The notes under the pieces: model-generated | What the model was told of the DNA's origin: nothing | The model's input: only the letters and a program-made list of their open reading frames with translations | Databases searched by the model: none | Position numbers and translations under genes: made by a program | Assembly: GCF_000213055.1 (NCBI RefSeq) | Contig: NZ_CM001165.1 | Span: forward strand, 248,001-312,000 | Reading direction: 5' to 3' | Length of the DNA stretch: 64,000 bases | From: Streptomyces sp. Tu6071 | GTDB lineage: Bacteria > Actinomycetota > Actinomycetes > Streptomycetales > Streptomycetaceae | Part shown: one piece after another, positions 18,356 through 27,391 of the stretch | Layout: each line of letters begins with the position of its first letter | Position numbering within the stretch: position 1 is the stretch's first letter

Positions 18356-18889
18356 TCAGTCGGTCTCGGTGCTCGCGGTGCCGCCGACCGGGGCCTGCCC
18401 GAGGGCGCTCAGCTTCCACGTGCCGCGGGTGCGGGTGAGTTCGCCGAGCATGCGGCTGTCCTTGTCGGTGGTCTTCTGGCCGGAGGCCCGTACGGTCACG
18501 CGGAGGGCGACCATCACGCGTGCCTTCCCAGCGCGTTCGTCGAGTTCGGTGACGGCCCCGTCGAGCACCTTCGCGGTGCTGACCGTCCCGGCGGTGCGCA
18601 CCTGCTCCTCGAAGGCGTCGCGCCCCTTGACGAGCTGGCTGTGCAGGTCGCCGGTCGTGGAGGACTCCCACAGGTCGAGGCCGCGCGCGAAGTGGGCGTG
18701 GTCGAGGGTGTTGAGGTTCTGCACGGCCTGCTCGCCCGCTTCGAGCGCGTCGTCGCGCGCGGCGGCGTAGGAGGGCCCGTCGTCGTGCGCGGCGCCGTAC
18801 CAGGACCAGCCGGCCCAGGCGGCGAAGCCGCCCGCGACCAGGGTGAGGGCGAGCGCCGCGAGGAGCAGCGGACGCGTGAGCCGGTTCAT
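18356..18889 (-). CDS. Mce-associated membrane protein (type I, second copy)
   Basis: 177 aa from the ATG at 18889 (AAAGGA site). Short N-terminus, one membrane helix (LLLAALALTLVAGGFAAWAGW), a helical segment (YAAARDDALEAGEQAVQNLNTLD) and a C-terminal beta domain ending TRGTWKLSALGQ. Same design as the protein at 19702-20346. Gaps of 66 and 20 nt to its neighbours keep it in the operon. Confidence 0.8.
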   Translation of the reverse strand: MNRLTRPLLLAALALTLVAGGFAAWAGWSWYGAAHDDGPSYAAARDDALEAGEQAVQNLNTLDHAHFARGLDLWESSTTGDLHSQLVKGRDAFEEQVRTAGTVSTAKVLDGAVTELDERAGKARVMVALRVTVRASGQKTTDKDSRMLGELTRTRGTWKLSALGQAPVGGTASTETD

Positions 18890-18955
18890 GCGGGTCCTTT
18901 CAGCGAGCGGTCGAGCGAGGGGGCGGCGGGTGGGGGCGGGGTTCACTGGACGTTC

Positions 18956-19705
18956 TCAGCGGGCGGTGAGGTCGACGACGCGCCAGACGCCGTCGTCCAG
19001 CCGGGCGGTGACGGAGAGCTGCGCGGCGCTCGTGGTCGCCTTCTCGTCCCCGCGCCGCGCGGTCTGGTCGAGGAAGACGAGGAGGTGCGCGGTGTCCCCG
19101 CGCAGGCTGACGACGCCGACGCGGACGGACTGCGTGGAGAGCGTCACGCGCTGGGTGCGGACGTCCTCCCTGACCCTGCCGAGCAGCGCCTCGTACTGCC
19201 GGGCCGCCTTCCCCGCGAGCGCGGCCCTCGCGGAGCGCTCGGTCCCCGCCATGCCGTCCGGCGTGTAGGAGAAGATCCGGGCGAGCGCGTTGCCGACGTC
19301 TCCGCTCACCCGGTCGCTCGCCTCGGCATCGGTGAGCGCGTGGTTGGCAGCGCCGGAGGTGTGGCGCAACGAGTGCGCCTGCTGGAGGAGCACGCACCCG
19401 GCGAGCAGGAGCAGTACGGACCCGAGCGCGACGGCGAGCGTCCGGCGGCGCGCCCACCACGTACGGACCGGCCGCGCGTCCTCGGCGCCGTCCTCCGCCG
19501 ACGCGGGACTGGCGGCCTCGGCGACGGGAGTCCCCTCCCCGGCGGCGGCCTCCACTCCCGTACCGGCCTCCTGCCCCGCACCGGCCGCTCCCGCTTCCGC
19601 ACCGGGCTCCTGCCCCGCACCGGCCGCTCCCGCTTCCGGCTCCTCCCCCGCCCCAGCCGCTTCCGCCCCGCGCTCGCGCGCCCACACCGGCGTCCCGCGC
19701 TTCAT
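18956..19705 (-). CDS. Mce-associated membrane protein (type II, first copy)
   Basis: 249 aa from the ATG at 19705 (GGAGGTGA site); its ATGA overlaps the stop of the upstream gene by 4 nt. The cytoplasmic N-terminus contains repeats of an EPGA/GAGQE-like unit (about residues 14-45), then a helix (LAVALGSVLLLLAGCVLL), IFSYTPDGMAG and a C-terminal domain ending DDGVWRVVDL. The AGC inside the membrane segment is not preceded by a signal-type n-region and is probably not a lipobox. Confidence 0.8.
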   Translation of the reverse strand: MKRGTPVWARERGAEAAGAGEEPEAGAAGAGQEPGAEAGAAGAGQEAGTGVEAAAGEGTPVAEAASPASAEDGAEDARPVRTWWARRRTLAVALGSVLLLLAGCVLLQQAHSLRHTSGAANHALTDAEASDRVSGDVGNALARIFSYTPDGMAGTERSARAALAGKAARQYEALLGRVREDVRTQRVTLSTQSVRVGVVSLRGDTAHLLVFLDQTARRGDEKATTSAAQLSVTARLDDGVWRVVDLTAR

Positions 19706-20346
19706 CGCGTCACCTCCGAAACCGCCACCGCCGACAGGCCCTTGACCTTCCACTCCCCCGAGGAGTCCCGCGTCAGGACCGCTTCCAGGCGTTTGCGGTC
19801 GGTCGTCGGTTTCCCCGCGTCCGGCGCCGTCGTCTCGACCCTGAGCGTCGCGATGAGGCGTGCCGTGCCCGCGTGGGTGTCGAGCGCCGTGAGCGCCGCG
19901 TCCGTCACGACGCCGCGCGAGGAGGCGCCCTTCGCCGGTTTGACGCGGGCGAGTTCCGTACGCAACGGACCGGCGCTGACCGTTTTCCAGCGGGTCACGC
20001 CCGCCTCGGCGCGGGCCCGCGAGGAGGCGTCGAGCGTCGAGAGCGTCGCGACGGCGGCGCGTCCCTCGTCGAGGGCGGCGTCGCGGGCCCGCCCGTACGC
20101 GAGGTCGTCGTCGGTGCGGGCCCGCGCGTACGACCACGTGCCCGCCGCGCACACCGCGAGCGCGAGCGCGATCCCGAGTCCGGCGAGAACGCGCCGCACG
20201 AGCCGCGTCCGCGCACGGCCGCCGGGCCGCTCCCGTTCCGCGGCGCCCGTGGCGTCCGTGGCGTCCGCGCCCTCGCCGTCCGTCCCGCTCGCCGTCTCCT
20301 GCGCACGACGCGCTTCCGTCCCGCTCACGAGTTCCTCCGTGCTCAC
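19702..20346 (-). CDS. Mce-associated membrane protein (type I, first copy)
   Basis: 214 aa, GTG start at 20346 in a GTGA overlap with the stop of the MceF gene, so translation is probably coupled. Charged cytoplasmic N-terminus of about 50 residues, one helix (VLAGLGIALALAVCAAGTW), a helical YGRARDAALDEGRAAVATLSTLD segment and a C-terminal beta domain (DSSGEWKVKGLSAV). Confidence 0.82.
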   Translation of the reverse strand: MSTEELVSGTEARRAQETASGTDGEGADATDATGAAERERPGGRARTRLVRRVLAGLGIALALAVCAAGTWSYARARTDDDLAYGRARDAALDEGRAAVATLSTLDASSRARAEAGVTRWKTVSAGPLRTELARVKPAKGASSRGVVTDAALTALDTHAGTARLIATLRVETTAPDAGKPTTDRKRLEAVLTRDSSGEWKVKGLSAVAVSEVTR

Positions 20347-21569
20347 GATGCGCTCCCGACGCCGAGGAGGTCGGCCATGTCCCCGCCCGTCGACGCGGCC
20401 CCGCTCTCGCGCACCGAGGGCAGCGCGAGCGCCCCGGGCCGGACCGGTTCCGGCACCGCGCCGCCCTTCGGGGCGTTGGCCGAGCCCCGCACCTGGACGC
20501 CGCTCGACGCGGGCGCGGTGCAGCGCGCCCCGGTGTTGAGCGCGGGTGCGGGGCTCGTGTCCGTGCCGAGGCGGTAGCGCGTGCCGCCGTAACCGGCCGT
20601 GCAGGGAAGGGGCTTGAAGAAGGTGACGGCCATGCCGAGGTTGAGCTTTCCGCCGTCGACGGCGGTGGAGCCGATGGCGACCGCCTGGGGCAGTTTGACG
20701 AGCAGTTCCTCCGTGCCGCGCTGCCGGGTGACGGCGACCTCGGAGGTGGTGAGGAGGTTGGCGAGGACGACGCCGATCTCCGGATCGAGGTCGCGCAGGA
20801 CGCCGCTGATCTGCTCCGACGCGCCGGGCGCGGCCATGATGAGGCGGCGCAGGTCGGCGTCGGAGCCCTTGAGGGTCGCCGCGAGGTCCTTGGCGCCGCG
20901 CGCGAAGGACTTGATCGCCTCCGCCTCCTCGGCCTGCGTGCGCAGGACCGTCCGGCCGTCCTCGATGAGCGCCCGCGTCTGCGGGAAGGAGCGGTCGGCG
21001 GCGCGCACGAAGTCGGAGCCGTTGTCGAGCAGCACCCGCAGGTCGTCGCCGCGCCCCTCGAACGCCTTGCCGAACTCGTCGACGACCGTGCGCAGGTCGT
21101 CGAGCGGTACGGAGGTGGTCAGGTCGTCCACGCCCGAGAGCACGTCGGTGACGGGCCGGGGCACGGAGGCGGCGGAGGCCGCGAGGCGGGAGCCGTCGCC
21201 GAGGTAGGGGCCGCCGTCGCTCTCGGGGCGCAGGTCGATGTACTGCTCGCCGACGGCCGACAGGTCGGCCACGACCGCTTCGGCGTCCTCGGGGATGCGC
21301 GGCGCGGACTTCTTGATGCGCAACTGGGCCTCCACGCCGTCGGCGGTGAGCCCGATGTCGCCGACGCGGCCCACGGAGACGCCCCGGTAGGTGACGTTGG
21401 CGTGCGTGAACAGGCCGCCGGTACGCGGCAGTTCGACCTTGACCGAGTAGTAGTCGGCCGCTCCCACGTACCGGCCGAGGTCCGCGTAGCGCACGCCGAG
21501 GTACGCGAGCACGAGGACGGCGACGACGACGAAGGCGATGTTCTTGAGCAGCGTGGCGCGGGTGATCAC
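20343..21569 (-). CDS. mceF: Mce family protein, MceF position
   Basis: 408 aa, GTG at 21569 in a GTGA overlap with the MceE gene. N-terminal helix (LLKNIAFVVVAVLVLAYLGV), Mce/MlaD domain at about 40-115 (GLFTHANVTYRGVSVGRVGDIGL, then SAVGEQYIDLRP), a long helical region (about 130-290), and a Pro/Gly-rich C-terminus with two cysteines. Part of the secreted six-subunit lipid-carrying tunnel. Confidence 0.9.
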   Translation of the reverse strand: MITRATLLKNIAFVVVAVLVLAYLGVRYADLGRYVGAADYYSVKVELPRTGGLFTHANVTYRGVSVGRVGDIGLTADGVEAQLRIKKSAPRIPEDAEAVVADLSAVGEQYIDLRPESDGGPYLGDGSRLAASAASVPRPVTDVLSGVDDLTTSVPLDDLRTVVDEFGKAFEGRGDDLRVLLDNGSDFVRAADRSFPQTRALIEDGRTVLRTQAEEAEAIKSFARGAKDLAATLKGSDADLRRLIMAAPGASEQISGVLRDLDPEIGVVLANLLTTSEVAVTRQRGTEELLVKLPQAVAIGSTAVDGGKLNLGMAVTFFKPLPCTAGYGGTRYRLGTDTSPAPALNTGARCTAPASSGVQVRGSANAPKGGAVPEPVRPGALALPSVRESGAASTGGDMADLLGVGSAS

Positions 21570-22930
21570 GGGGTGCCTCCGCTCGTGGTCGCGGGCAGGG
21601 GCAGCGGGCTGCGGGGCGAGGCGCCGGGGCTCGTCGGGGAGTTCGCGGACGGGGAGCGCGAGCCGCTGGGCCCGGAGCCCTCCGGGGTCGCGCTCCCGGA
21701 TGCCGCGCCGTGCGATGCCGTGCTCTGCGACGCCGTACCTCGCGACGCCGTGTCTTTGGGCGCCGTGTCCTTGGACGCCCCGTCGTCCGTGGCCCCCTTC
21801 TCCCCCGAGGGTTTCCCCGCCGACTTCCTGAGCGCGTCGCCGCCCTGCGTGGGCCCGCCCGGAGCCCCCGCGCCGTCGTCGGGGTCCTGCGGCGCGAGCG
21901 GTGGGATCAGGGTCGTCCCGTCGGCCGCGGTGATGTGCAGATACGCGTTGAGGTAGTCCCCGTGGACCCCGTTCAGGACCTCGTCCGTGAAGGGGTACGT
22001 GAGGAGCACCTGGAGCGAGTCGGGCAGGTCCTTGCCCGCGTCGGCGAGGGAGCGCAGGCTCGGCGCGAGGGCTTTCAGGTCGGCGACCATGTCGGCCTTG
22101 CTCCTGTCGATGGTGTCGACGGCGACGTCCTGGAGGCGGTCGAGCGAGCGCAGCATCGTCATGAGCGATCCCCGCTGCTCCTCCAGCGTCTTGAGTCCGG
22201 GGGCGAGGTCGTCGAGTACCGCGCCCACGTCCTGTTTGCGGTGGGCGAGGGTCGCCGAGAGCCGGTTGACGGCGTCGAGCGCGGCCGTGATGTCGCTCCG
22301 GTGGTCGTCGAGGTCGGTGACGAGCGTGTCGACCCGGCGCAGGGTGGAGCGGACCTGGCTCTCGCGACCGCCGACGGCCTTGTTGAGTTCGGTGGTGATG
22401 GACTTCAGCTGGTTGACGCCGCCGCCGTTGAGGAGCAGCGACAGCGCGCCGAAGACCTCCTCGACCTCGGTGTCGCGGGCGGTGCGGGAGACCGGGATGC
22501 GGTCCCCGGAGCGCAGCCGCCCGCCGCCGTCCTCGGGCTCGACGAGCTGGACGTACTTCTCGCCGAGCAGGCTGGACTGTTCGAGGCGGGCCCCCGTGCC
22601 GGAGGGCAGCCGTACGTCCCCGTTGATCCGGAGCGTGACGCGGGCCGTCCAGCCGTCGTCGGCGAGCGAGATGGCGGTGACACGGCCGATCGTCACGTCG
22701 TTGACCTTGACGTCGGACCGGGGGACGAGGTTGAGGACGTCCTTCATGTCCGCGGTGACGGTGTACGGGTGGGAGCCGAGGTCGGCGCCGCCGGGCAGCG
22801 GCAGGTCCTCGATGCCGTCGAAGCCGAGCGCGGGGACGGGGACGATGCCGAGGGTCAGGCACAGGGCGAGTACGGCGGCGGCCCCCGTGCCGCCCCACAG
22901 TCCCGCCGCGGTGGACCGCTTCACGCTCAC
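21566..22930 (-). CDS. mceE: Mce family protein, MceE position
   Basis: 454 aa, GTG at 22930 (GTGA overlap with the MceD gene). The N-terminal hydrophobic segment ends VLALCLTLG, a poor lipobox although MceE members are often lipoproteins. GIEDLPLPGG is the MceE-type signature, followed by the Mce domain and a helical region to about residue 350. The last 100 residues are low-complexity, including repeats of a D(T/G)ASxxTA-like unit at about 380-430, probably disordered in the wall. Confidence 0.9.
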   Translation of the reverse strand: MSVKRSTAAGLWGGTGAAAVLALCLTLGIVPVPALGFDGIEDLPLPGGADLGSHPYTVTADMKDVLNLVPRSDVKVNDVTIGRVTAISLADDGWTARVTLRINGDVRLPSGTGARLEQSSLLGEKYVQLVEPEDGGGRLRSGDRIPVSRTARDTEVEEVFGALSLLLNGGGVNQLKSITTELNKAVGGRESQVRSTLRRVDTLVTDLDDHRSDITAALDAVNRLSATLAHRKQDVGAVLDDLAPGLKTLEEQRGSLMTMLRSLDRLQDVAVDTIDRSKADMVADLKALAPSLRSLADAGKDLPDSLQVLLTYPFTDEVLNGVHGDYLNAYLHITAADGTTLIPPLAPQDPDDGAGAPGGPTQGGDALRKSAGKPSGEKGATDDGASKDTAPKDTASRGTASQSTASHGAASGSATPEGSGPSGSRSPSANSPTSPGASPRSPLPLPATTSGGTP

Positions 22931-23961
22931 TCACCCCCCACGGCGGGCAGGGGCAGCATCGGGCCGCCCTCGGCCACCTCGTTGAGGTTGGCGCGCCCGG
23001 TGAGCGTGCGGGTCCTCGGGTCGTACGCCTTGACGAGGTTGCCGGCCGCGAGCGGCGCGGTGTCGAGTGCCTCGGCGAGCGATTTCCGCTGGTCGACGAG
23101 GGTCTGGGTGAGAGGTACGAGACGGTCCACGTTCTTCTTCAGCTCGCCGCGGTTGTCCTGGACGAAGGTCTTGACCCGGCCGAGCGCGGTGCCGAGTTCC
23201 TTGAGCGCCGCCGCGAGGTCGTCGCGGTCGTCGGCGAGGTAGGTGGTGACGCTGTCGAGGTTCTCCTGGGCCGTGCGCACCGAGCTGTCCTGGTCCTTGA
23301 GCATCGTGGTGAAGGACTGCAACTGGCTGAGGGTCGTGAAGAGTTCCTCGCTGCTGCCGTCGAGGGTCTTCGCGGCCTTGCCGAACTGCTCGATGCTCTC
23401 GCCGATCGCCGCGCCGTTGCCCTTCAGGTTCTTCGCGCCCGTGTCGAGGAGGTCGGACAGGGCGCCGTCCGCGTTGGCGCCCTCGGGCCCGAGCGCCTTG
23501 CTCAGGTCGGTGAGGGAGTCGTAGAGCTGGTCGATCTCGACGGGGATGCGGTTGCGGGAGAGCGGGAGGACGGCGCCGTCGCGGAGCCGGGGGCCCTTGG
23601 TGTAGGCGGGGGTGAGCTGGACGTAGCGGTCCGCGACGACGCTCGGGGCCACGGCGACGGCGCGCGCGTTCGCGGGGACGTCCACGCCGTGGTCGATGTC
23701 GAGTACGACCCCGACCTTGGTGCCCTGCGGGCGCACCGCGACGACCTTCCCGACGCGGACCCCGAGGATGCGCAGGTCGGAGCCCTCGTACACGCCGACG
23801 GCGCGGTCGAAGTACGCGGTGACGCGCGTCCCGCCGGGGCTCGCGGCGCGGACGCCGTAGACGCCCGCGGCGGCGAGGAGGACGAGGACGAGCCCGCCGA
23901 CGAGGAAGCGGCGGCGCGTGGACCAGGGGTGCGTGGGCCGGGGGTGCGTGGTGCCGCTCAC
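22927..23961 (-). CDS. mceD: Mce family protein, MceD position
   Basis: 344 aa, GTG at 23961 (GTGA overlap with the MceC gene). Arg-rich N-terminus, helix (FLVGGLVLVLLAAAGVYGV), Mce domain at about 45-120 (VGVYEGSDLRILGVRVGKVVAV, then VVADRYVQLTP), then a helical coiled region. Confidence 0.9.
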   Translation of the reverse strand: MSGTTHPRPTHPWSTRRRFLVGGLVLVLLAAAGVYGVRAASPGGTRVTAYFDRAVGVYEGSDLRILGVRVGKVVAVRPQGTKVGVVLDIDHGVDVPANARAVAVAPSVVADRYVQLTPAYTKGPRLRDGAVLPLSRNRIPVEIDQLYDSLTDLSKALGPEGANADGALSDLLDTGAKNLKGNGAAIGESIEQFGKAAKTLDGSSEELFTTLSQLQSFTTMLKDQDSSVRTAQENLDSVTTYLADDRDDLAAALKELGTALGRVKTFVQDNRGELKKNVDRLVPLTQTLVDQRKSLAEALDTAPLAAGNLVKAYDPRTRTLTGRANLNEVAEGGPMLPLPAVGGE

Positions 23962-25022
23962 TGGTCCCCTCCCTTCTTCGTCTCGTACGCGCCGTTCCTC
24001 GGCGGCACGCAGGACGCCTCGGGCCGCGCGGACGCGGGCAGGAAGTCGCGCGGGATGGCGCCGCACAGGTAGCTGTCGAACCAGCGGCCGTTGCCGAGCG
24101 AGTTGCCCATGAGCCGGTAGTACGGGCCGAGCAGTCCGAGGGTCCGGTCGAGCCGGCCCTGGTTCTCCTCCAGCACGTCGGTGACGCGGCCGAGGGCCTT
24201 GAGCGTCGGCCGCAACTGCTCCTCGTTGTCGGCGACGAGGCCGTTCAGCTCCTTGCCGAGCGCCTTGCTGCCGCTGAGCAGGGCCTTGACGGCGGTGCGC
24301 CGCTGCTTCAGCTCGCCGAGCAGGGAGCCGCCGTCGTCGATGAGCGTCTCGAAGCTGGACTTCCTCGTTTCGAGCGTCTTGGTGAGCTGTTCGCTCCCCT
24401 TGAGGAGGCGGGCGAGTTCGGCGTCGCGCGAGGACACCGTCCTGGAGAGCGCGGAGAGTCCCTTGACGGCGGTCCGCACGTCGGGCGGGGAGTCCTTGAA
24501 GGTGTCGGAGAGCGTCTCGAAGCTCTTGGCGAGCTGTTCTGTGTCGACCTCGTCGATGGTGCTGCCGAGGTCCTGGAGCGCGCTCGTCACGTCGTACGGG
24601 GACGTGGTGCGCGAGAGCGGGATGCGGCTGCCCGGGTCCTGGCGCCCTGCGCCGAGCGGGTCCAGGGCGAGGTACTTGGAGCCGAGGAGGGTCTTGATGG
24701 CGATGGCGGCGGTGGTGCGGTCGCCGATCCACGTGTGCGCGCCCCGTACCCGGAAGGCGACCTTCACGCGGTCTCCTTCGAGGCCGACCGAGGTGACCTC
24801 GCCGACCTTGACGCCAGCGATCCGCACCTCGTCGCCCTCGTCGAGCCCGGCGGCCTCGCTGAAGTCGGCGGAGTACGTGGTGCCGCCGCCCACGAGGGGC
24901 AGGCTCGTCGCGTTGAAGGCCGCGTACAGGACGAGGGCGAGCGCGGCGAGGCCGACGAGTGCGACGGCGACGGGGTTGCGTTCCTTCACAGGGGTGAAGC
25001 GCGGTCGCTTCGCCGGCGTCAT
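23958..25022 (-). CDS. mceC: Mce family protein, MceC position
   Basis: 354 aa, ATG at 25022 (ATGA overlap with the MceB gene). N-terminal helix, Mce domain with DEGDEVRIAGVKVGEVTSVGLEG split by the sheet, LLGSKYLALDPLG, helical region, and a C-terminal part with CGAIPRDFLPAS and a Cys near the end. Confidence 0.9.
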   Translation of the reverse strand: MTPAKRPRFTPVKERNPVAVALVGLAALALVLYAAFNATSLPLVGGGTTYSADFSEAAGLDEGDEVRIAGVKVGEVTSVGLEGDRVKVAFRVRGAHTWIGDRTTAAIAIKTLLGSKYLALDPLGAGRQDPGSRIPLSRTTSPYDVTSALQDLGSTIDEVDTEQLAKSFETLSDTFKDSPPDVRTAVKGLSALSRTVSSRDAELARLLKGSEQLTKTLETRKSSFETLIDDGGSLLGELKQRRTAVKALLSGSKALGKELNGLVADNEEQLRPTLKALGRVTDVLEENQGRLDRTLGLLGPYYRLMGNSLGNGRWFDSYLCGAIPRDFLPASARPEASCVPPRNGAYETKKGGDQ

Positions 25023-26077
25023 GACTGGCACCTCGCTTCGGTGACGGGGATGCCGGTGGGCGGCTTCGATCCGTCGGACATGGTGAGTCCGCCGACCTTC
25101 GCCTCGCACAGGTAGAGGTTGAACCAGGACCCGTAGGAGGACAGGCGGGCGAGGGTGGTGAGCTTGGTGGGCGCCTTGTCGAGGAAGCTCTCGATCTGCG
25201 GGATGCCGTCGCCGAGCGAGTCGGAGAGGCGGCCGAGCTGATGGATGTCGTCCTTGAGCGGTTTCCTGGCGTCCTGGAGCAGTCCGGCGGTGACGGTGGT
25301 CAGCTCGCCCATGGCCTGGACGGCCTCGCCGAGCGGTTTCCGGTCCCCGTTGAATCCGGAGACGAGTTCCTTGAGCGTGGTGACGAGGTCGTCGAACCGG
25401 TCCTCGCGGTCGTTGATGGTGTCGAGCACCTGGGTGAGGTTGCCGATGACCTCGCCGATGACCTTGTCCTTCGCCGCGACCGTGGTGGAGAGCGAGCCGA
25501 CGTGCTCGATGAGGCTGTCCACGGTGCCGCCCTCCCCCTGCAGCACCTTGACGATCGACCCGGCCAGCTCGTTGACCTGCGCGGGGTCGAGCCCTTCGAA
25601 GAGCGGTTTGAACCCGTTGAAGAGGAGGGTGAGGTCGAGGGCGGGCGTGGTGCGGCTCAGCGGGATGGTGGCGTTGCCGGGGAGTTCTCCCGTGGCGGCG
25701 CCGGTGCCGCGCTCCAGCGAGACATAGCGCTGGCCGACCATGTTGAGGTACTTCACGGAGGCCGTCGTGGTGGCGGGGAGGGCGCGGTCGCGGTCGACGG
25801 TGAAGGTGACCTGGGCCGTGCGGTGGTCGACGACGCGTACGTCGGTGACCTCCCCGACCTTGACGCCCGAGATCCGCACGCCGTCGCCGTCGATGAGCCC
25901 GGTCACGTCCGAGAACAGCGCCTTGTACGTCGTCGTGTCGTCGCCGACGCCGGTGTTGGCGATGGACAGGCCGAGCACGGCGGTCGCGACCCCGGTGACG
26001 AGGACGAAGACGAGCGATTTGACGATCGCTCCCGTGGGGGGCCTGCGGTGCGGGAAGGAGTCCTTGTCCCTGCTCAC
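25019..26077 (-). CDS. mceB: Mce family protein, MceB position
   Basis: 352 aa, GTG at 26077 (GTGA overlap with the MceA gene). N-terminal helix (SLVFVLVTGVATAVLGLSI), Mce domain with GLIDGDGVRISGVKVGEVTDV and MVGQRYVSLERG, helical region, and a C-terminal YGSWFNLYLCEAKVGG motif shared with MceC-type proteins. Confidence 0.9.
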   Translation of the reverse strand: MSRDKDSFPHRRPPTGAIVKSLVFVLVTGVATAVLGLSIANTGVGDDTTTYKALFSDVTGLIDGDGVRISGVKVGEVTDVRVVDHRTAQVTFTVDRDRALPATTTASVKYLNMVGQRYVSLERGTGAATGELPGNATIPLSRTTPALDLTLLFNGFKPLFEGLDPAQVNELAGSIVKVLQGEGGTVDSLIEHVGSLSTTVAAKDKVIGEVIGNLTQVLDTINDREDRFDDLVTTLKELVSGFNGDRKPLGEAVQAMGELTTVTAGLLQDARKPLKDDIHQLGRLSDSLGDGIPQIESFLDKAPTKLTTLARLSSYGSWFNLYLCEAKVGGLTMSDGSKPPTGIPVTEARCQS

Positions 26078-27390
26078 TTCACCCTCACCTCCGTGCCCCG
26101 GAAGACGGGGCCCGCGAGGAGGCTCGACCAGTCGGGAAGCTCCTCGGCGGGGGACTCCGCGTCGGGTGCGCGCGTGCCGGCCCCGGCGCTCTCGGGGTTC
26201 TTCGTGCTCCCGGTGCTCTTCGTGTCCTGGGCGGGCGCGCTGAGCAGTTCGTTGACGAGGTCGTTCTCCTGCGGGGAGTTGACGGGCCCGAGGTCCTTGT
26301 CGGCGGACGCGCTCGCGGTGGCGGCGGGGCGGGTGCCGCTCGCCTCGCCGAGGTAGGGCGCGGAGTAGCAGTGCGGGCCGCCGGAGGCGGTGTACGCGGG
26401 GGTGTCGCGCCCGGGTCGGTAGGCACCCCTGGACGGCACGGTCGTGACCTCCACGTGGACGCCGGGGTGGCCGGTGCCCTTGCCGAGGGCGCGGTCCATG
26501 CGGGGGGCGAACTCGGTGAGCGCGCGGAGGGTGCAGGGGAACTCGGCGGAGTACTCGGCGAGGAGCTGGAGGGTGCCGCGCGAGGTGGTCGAGAGGCGGA
26601 TGATCGTGTCCTTGTTGGCGCGCAGGAAGCCGTCGACGTCCTCGGCGGCGCGGGTGGTGCCCGCGTAGGCGGCGGAGAGGTCGCTCTCCTTCTCGGCGAG
26701 GGTGCCGCTGGTGGTGGTGAAGTCCTGGAGCGCGTCGACGATGCCGGGCGCGGCGTCGGCGTACACGTGCGACACCGTCACGAGCTGCTTCAGGTCCTCG
26801 TTGAGCGCGGGGAGTTCGGGGTTGAACCTCTTGAGGTGCGCGTCGAGTTCGGTGAGGGTCTCGCCGAGCTTGTCGCCGCGTCCGTCGAGCGCCCGCGAGA
26901 CGGCGGAGAGTGTCGCGGAGAGCTTCTGCGGCTGGACGGCGGTGAGCAGCGGAAGGGTGTGGTCGAGGACCTGCTGGAGTTCGATGGCGTTCGCCGAGCG
27001 GTCCTGCGGGATGACGGCCCCGGCGCCGAGCGGCGTGCCCGGCTTCGAGGTGTCGGCGACGAGTGCCACGTACCGCTCGCCGAAGAGGGTGGTGGGGAGC
27101 ATCTGGGCGCGGACGTCGTCCGGGACGGACTTGAGTGCCCCGGGTTTCATCGCGAGGGTGAGGCGGGCTCCTTGCCGCGAGGCGTCGATGGCGCGGACCT
27201 CGCCGACGACGACGCCGCGCAGCTTGACCTCGGCGCCGATGTGCATCTCGTTGCCCACGCTGCCGGTCTCGACGACGACGCGCGGGTCGTCGCTGAAGTC
27301 CTTCTGGTAGACGGCGACGGCGAGCCAGATGAGCAGGGCGGCGACGACGAGGAAGGCGATGCCCGCGAGGCGCAGGCGCAGGGTCCGCAT
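26074..27390 (-). CDS. mceA: Mce family protein, MceA position
   Basis: 438 aa, ATG at 27390 one base after the stop of the second permease gene. Helix (IAFLVVAALLIWLAVAV), Mce domain with EMHIGAEVKLRGVVVGEVRAI and LFGERYVALVAD, helical region to about 330, then a Ser/Ala/Glu-rich tail. Long tail and order place it as the first Mce subunit. Confidence 0.9.
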   Translation of the reverse strand: MRTLRLRLAGIAFLVVAALLIWLAVAVYQKDFSDDPRVVVETGSVGNEMHIGAEVKLRGVVVGEVRAIDASRQGARLTLAMKPGALKSVPDDVRAQMLPTTLFGERYVALVADTSKPGTPLGAGAVIPQDRSANAIELQQVLDHTLPLLTAVQPQKLSATLSAVSRALDGRGDKLGETLTELDAHLKRFNPELPALNEDLKQLVTVSHVYADAAPGIVDALQDFTTTSGTLAEKESDLSAAYAGTTRAAEDVDGFLRANKDTIIRLSTTSRGTLQLLAEYSAEFPCTLRALTEFAPRMDRALGKGTGHPGVHVEVTTVPSRGAYRPGRDTPAYTASGGPHCYSAPYLGEASGTRPAATASASADKDLGPVNSPQENDLVNELLSAPAQDTKSTGSTKNPESAGAGTRAPDAESPAEELPDWSSLLAGPVFRGTEVRVK

Positions 27391-27391
27391 G

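Noticed and set aside
20343..22934. Single 863-codon frame covering MceE and MceF
   Set aside because: The N-terminal half of this frame is an out-of-frame reading of MceE; the real MceF begins at the GTG at 21569, with its RBS and GTGA overlap.
22927..24732. 601-codon frame beginning inside MceC
   Set aside because: The part upstream of 23961 is a shadow of MceC; the MceD helix and domain start at the GTG at 23961.
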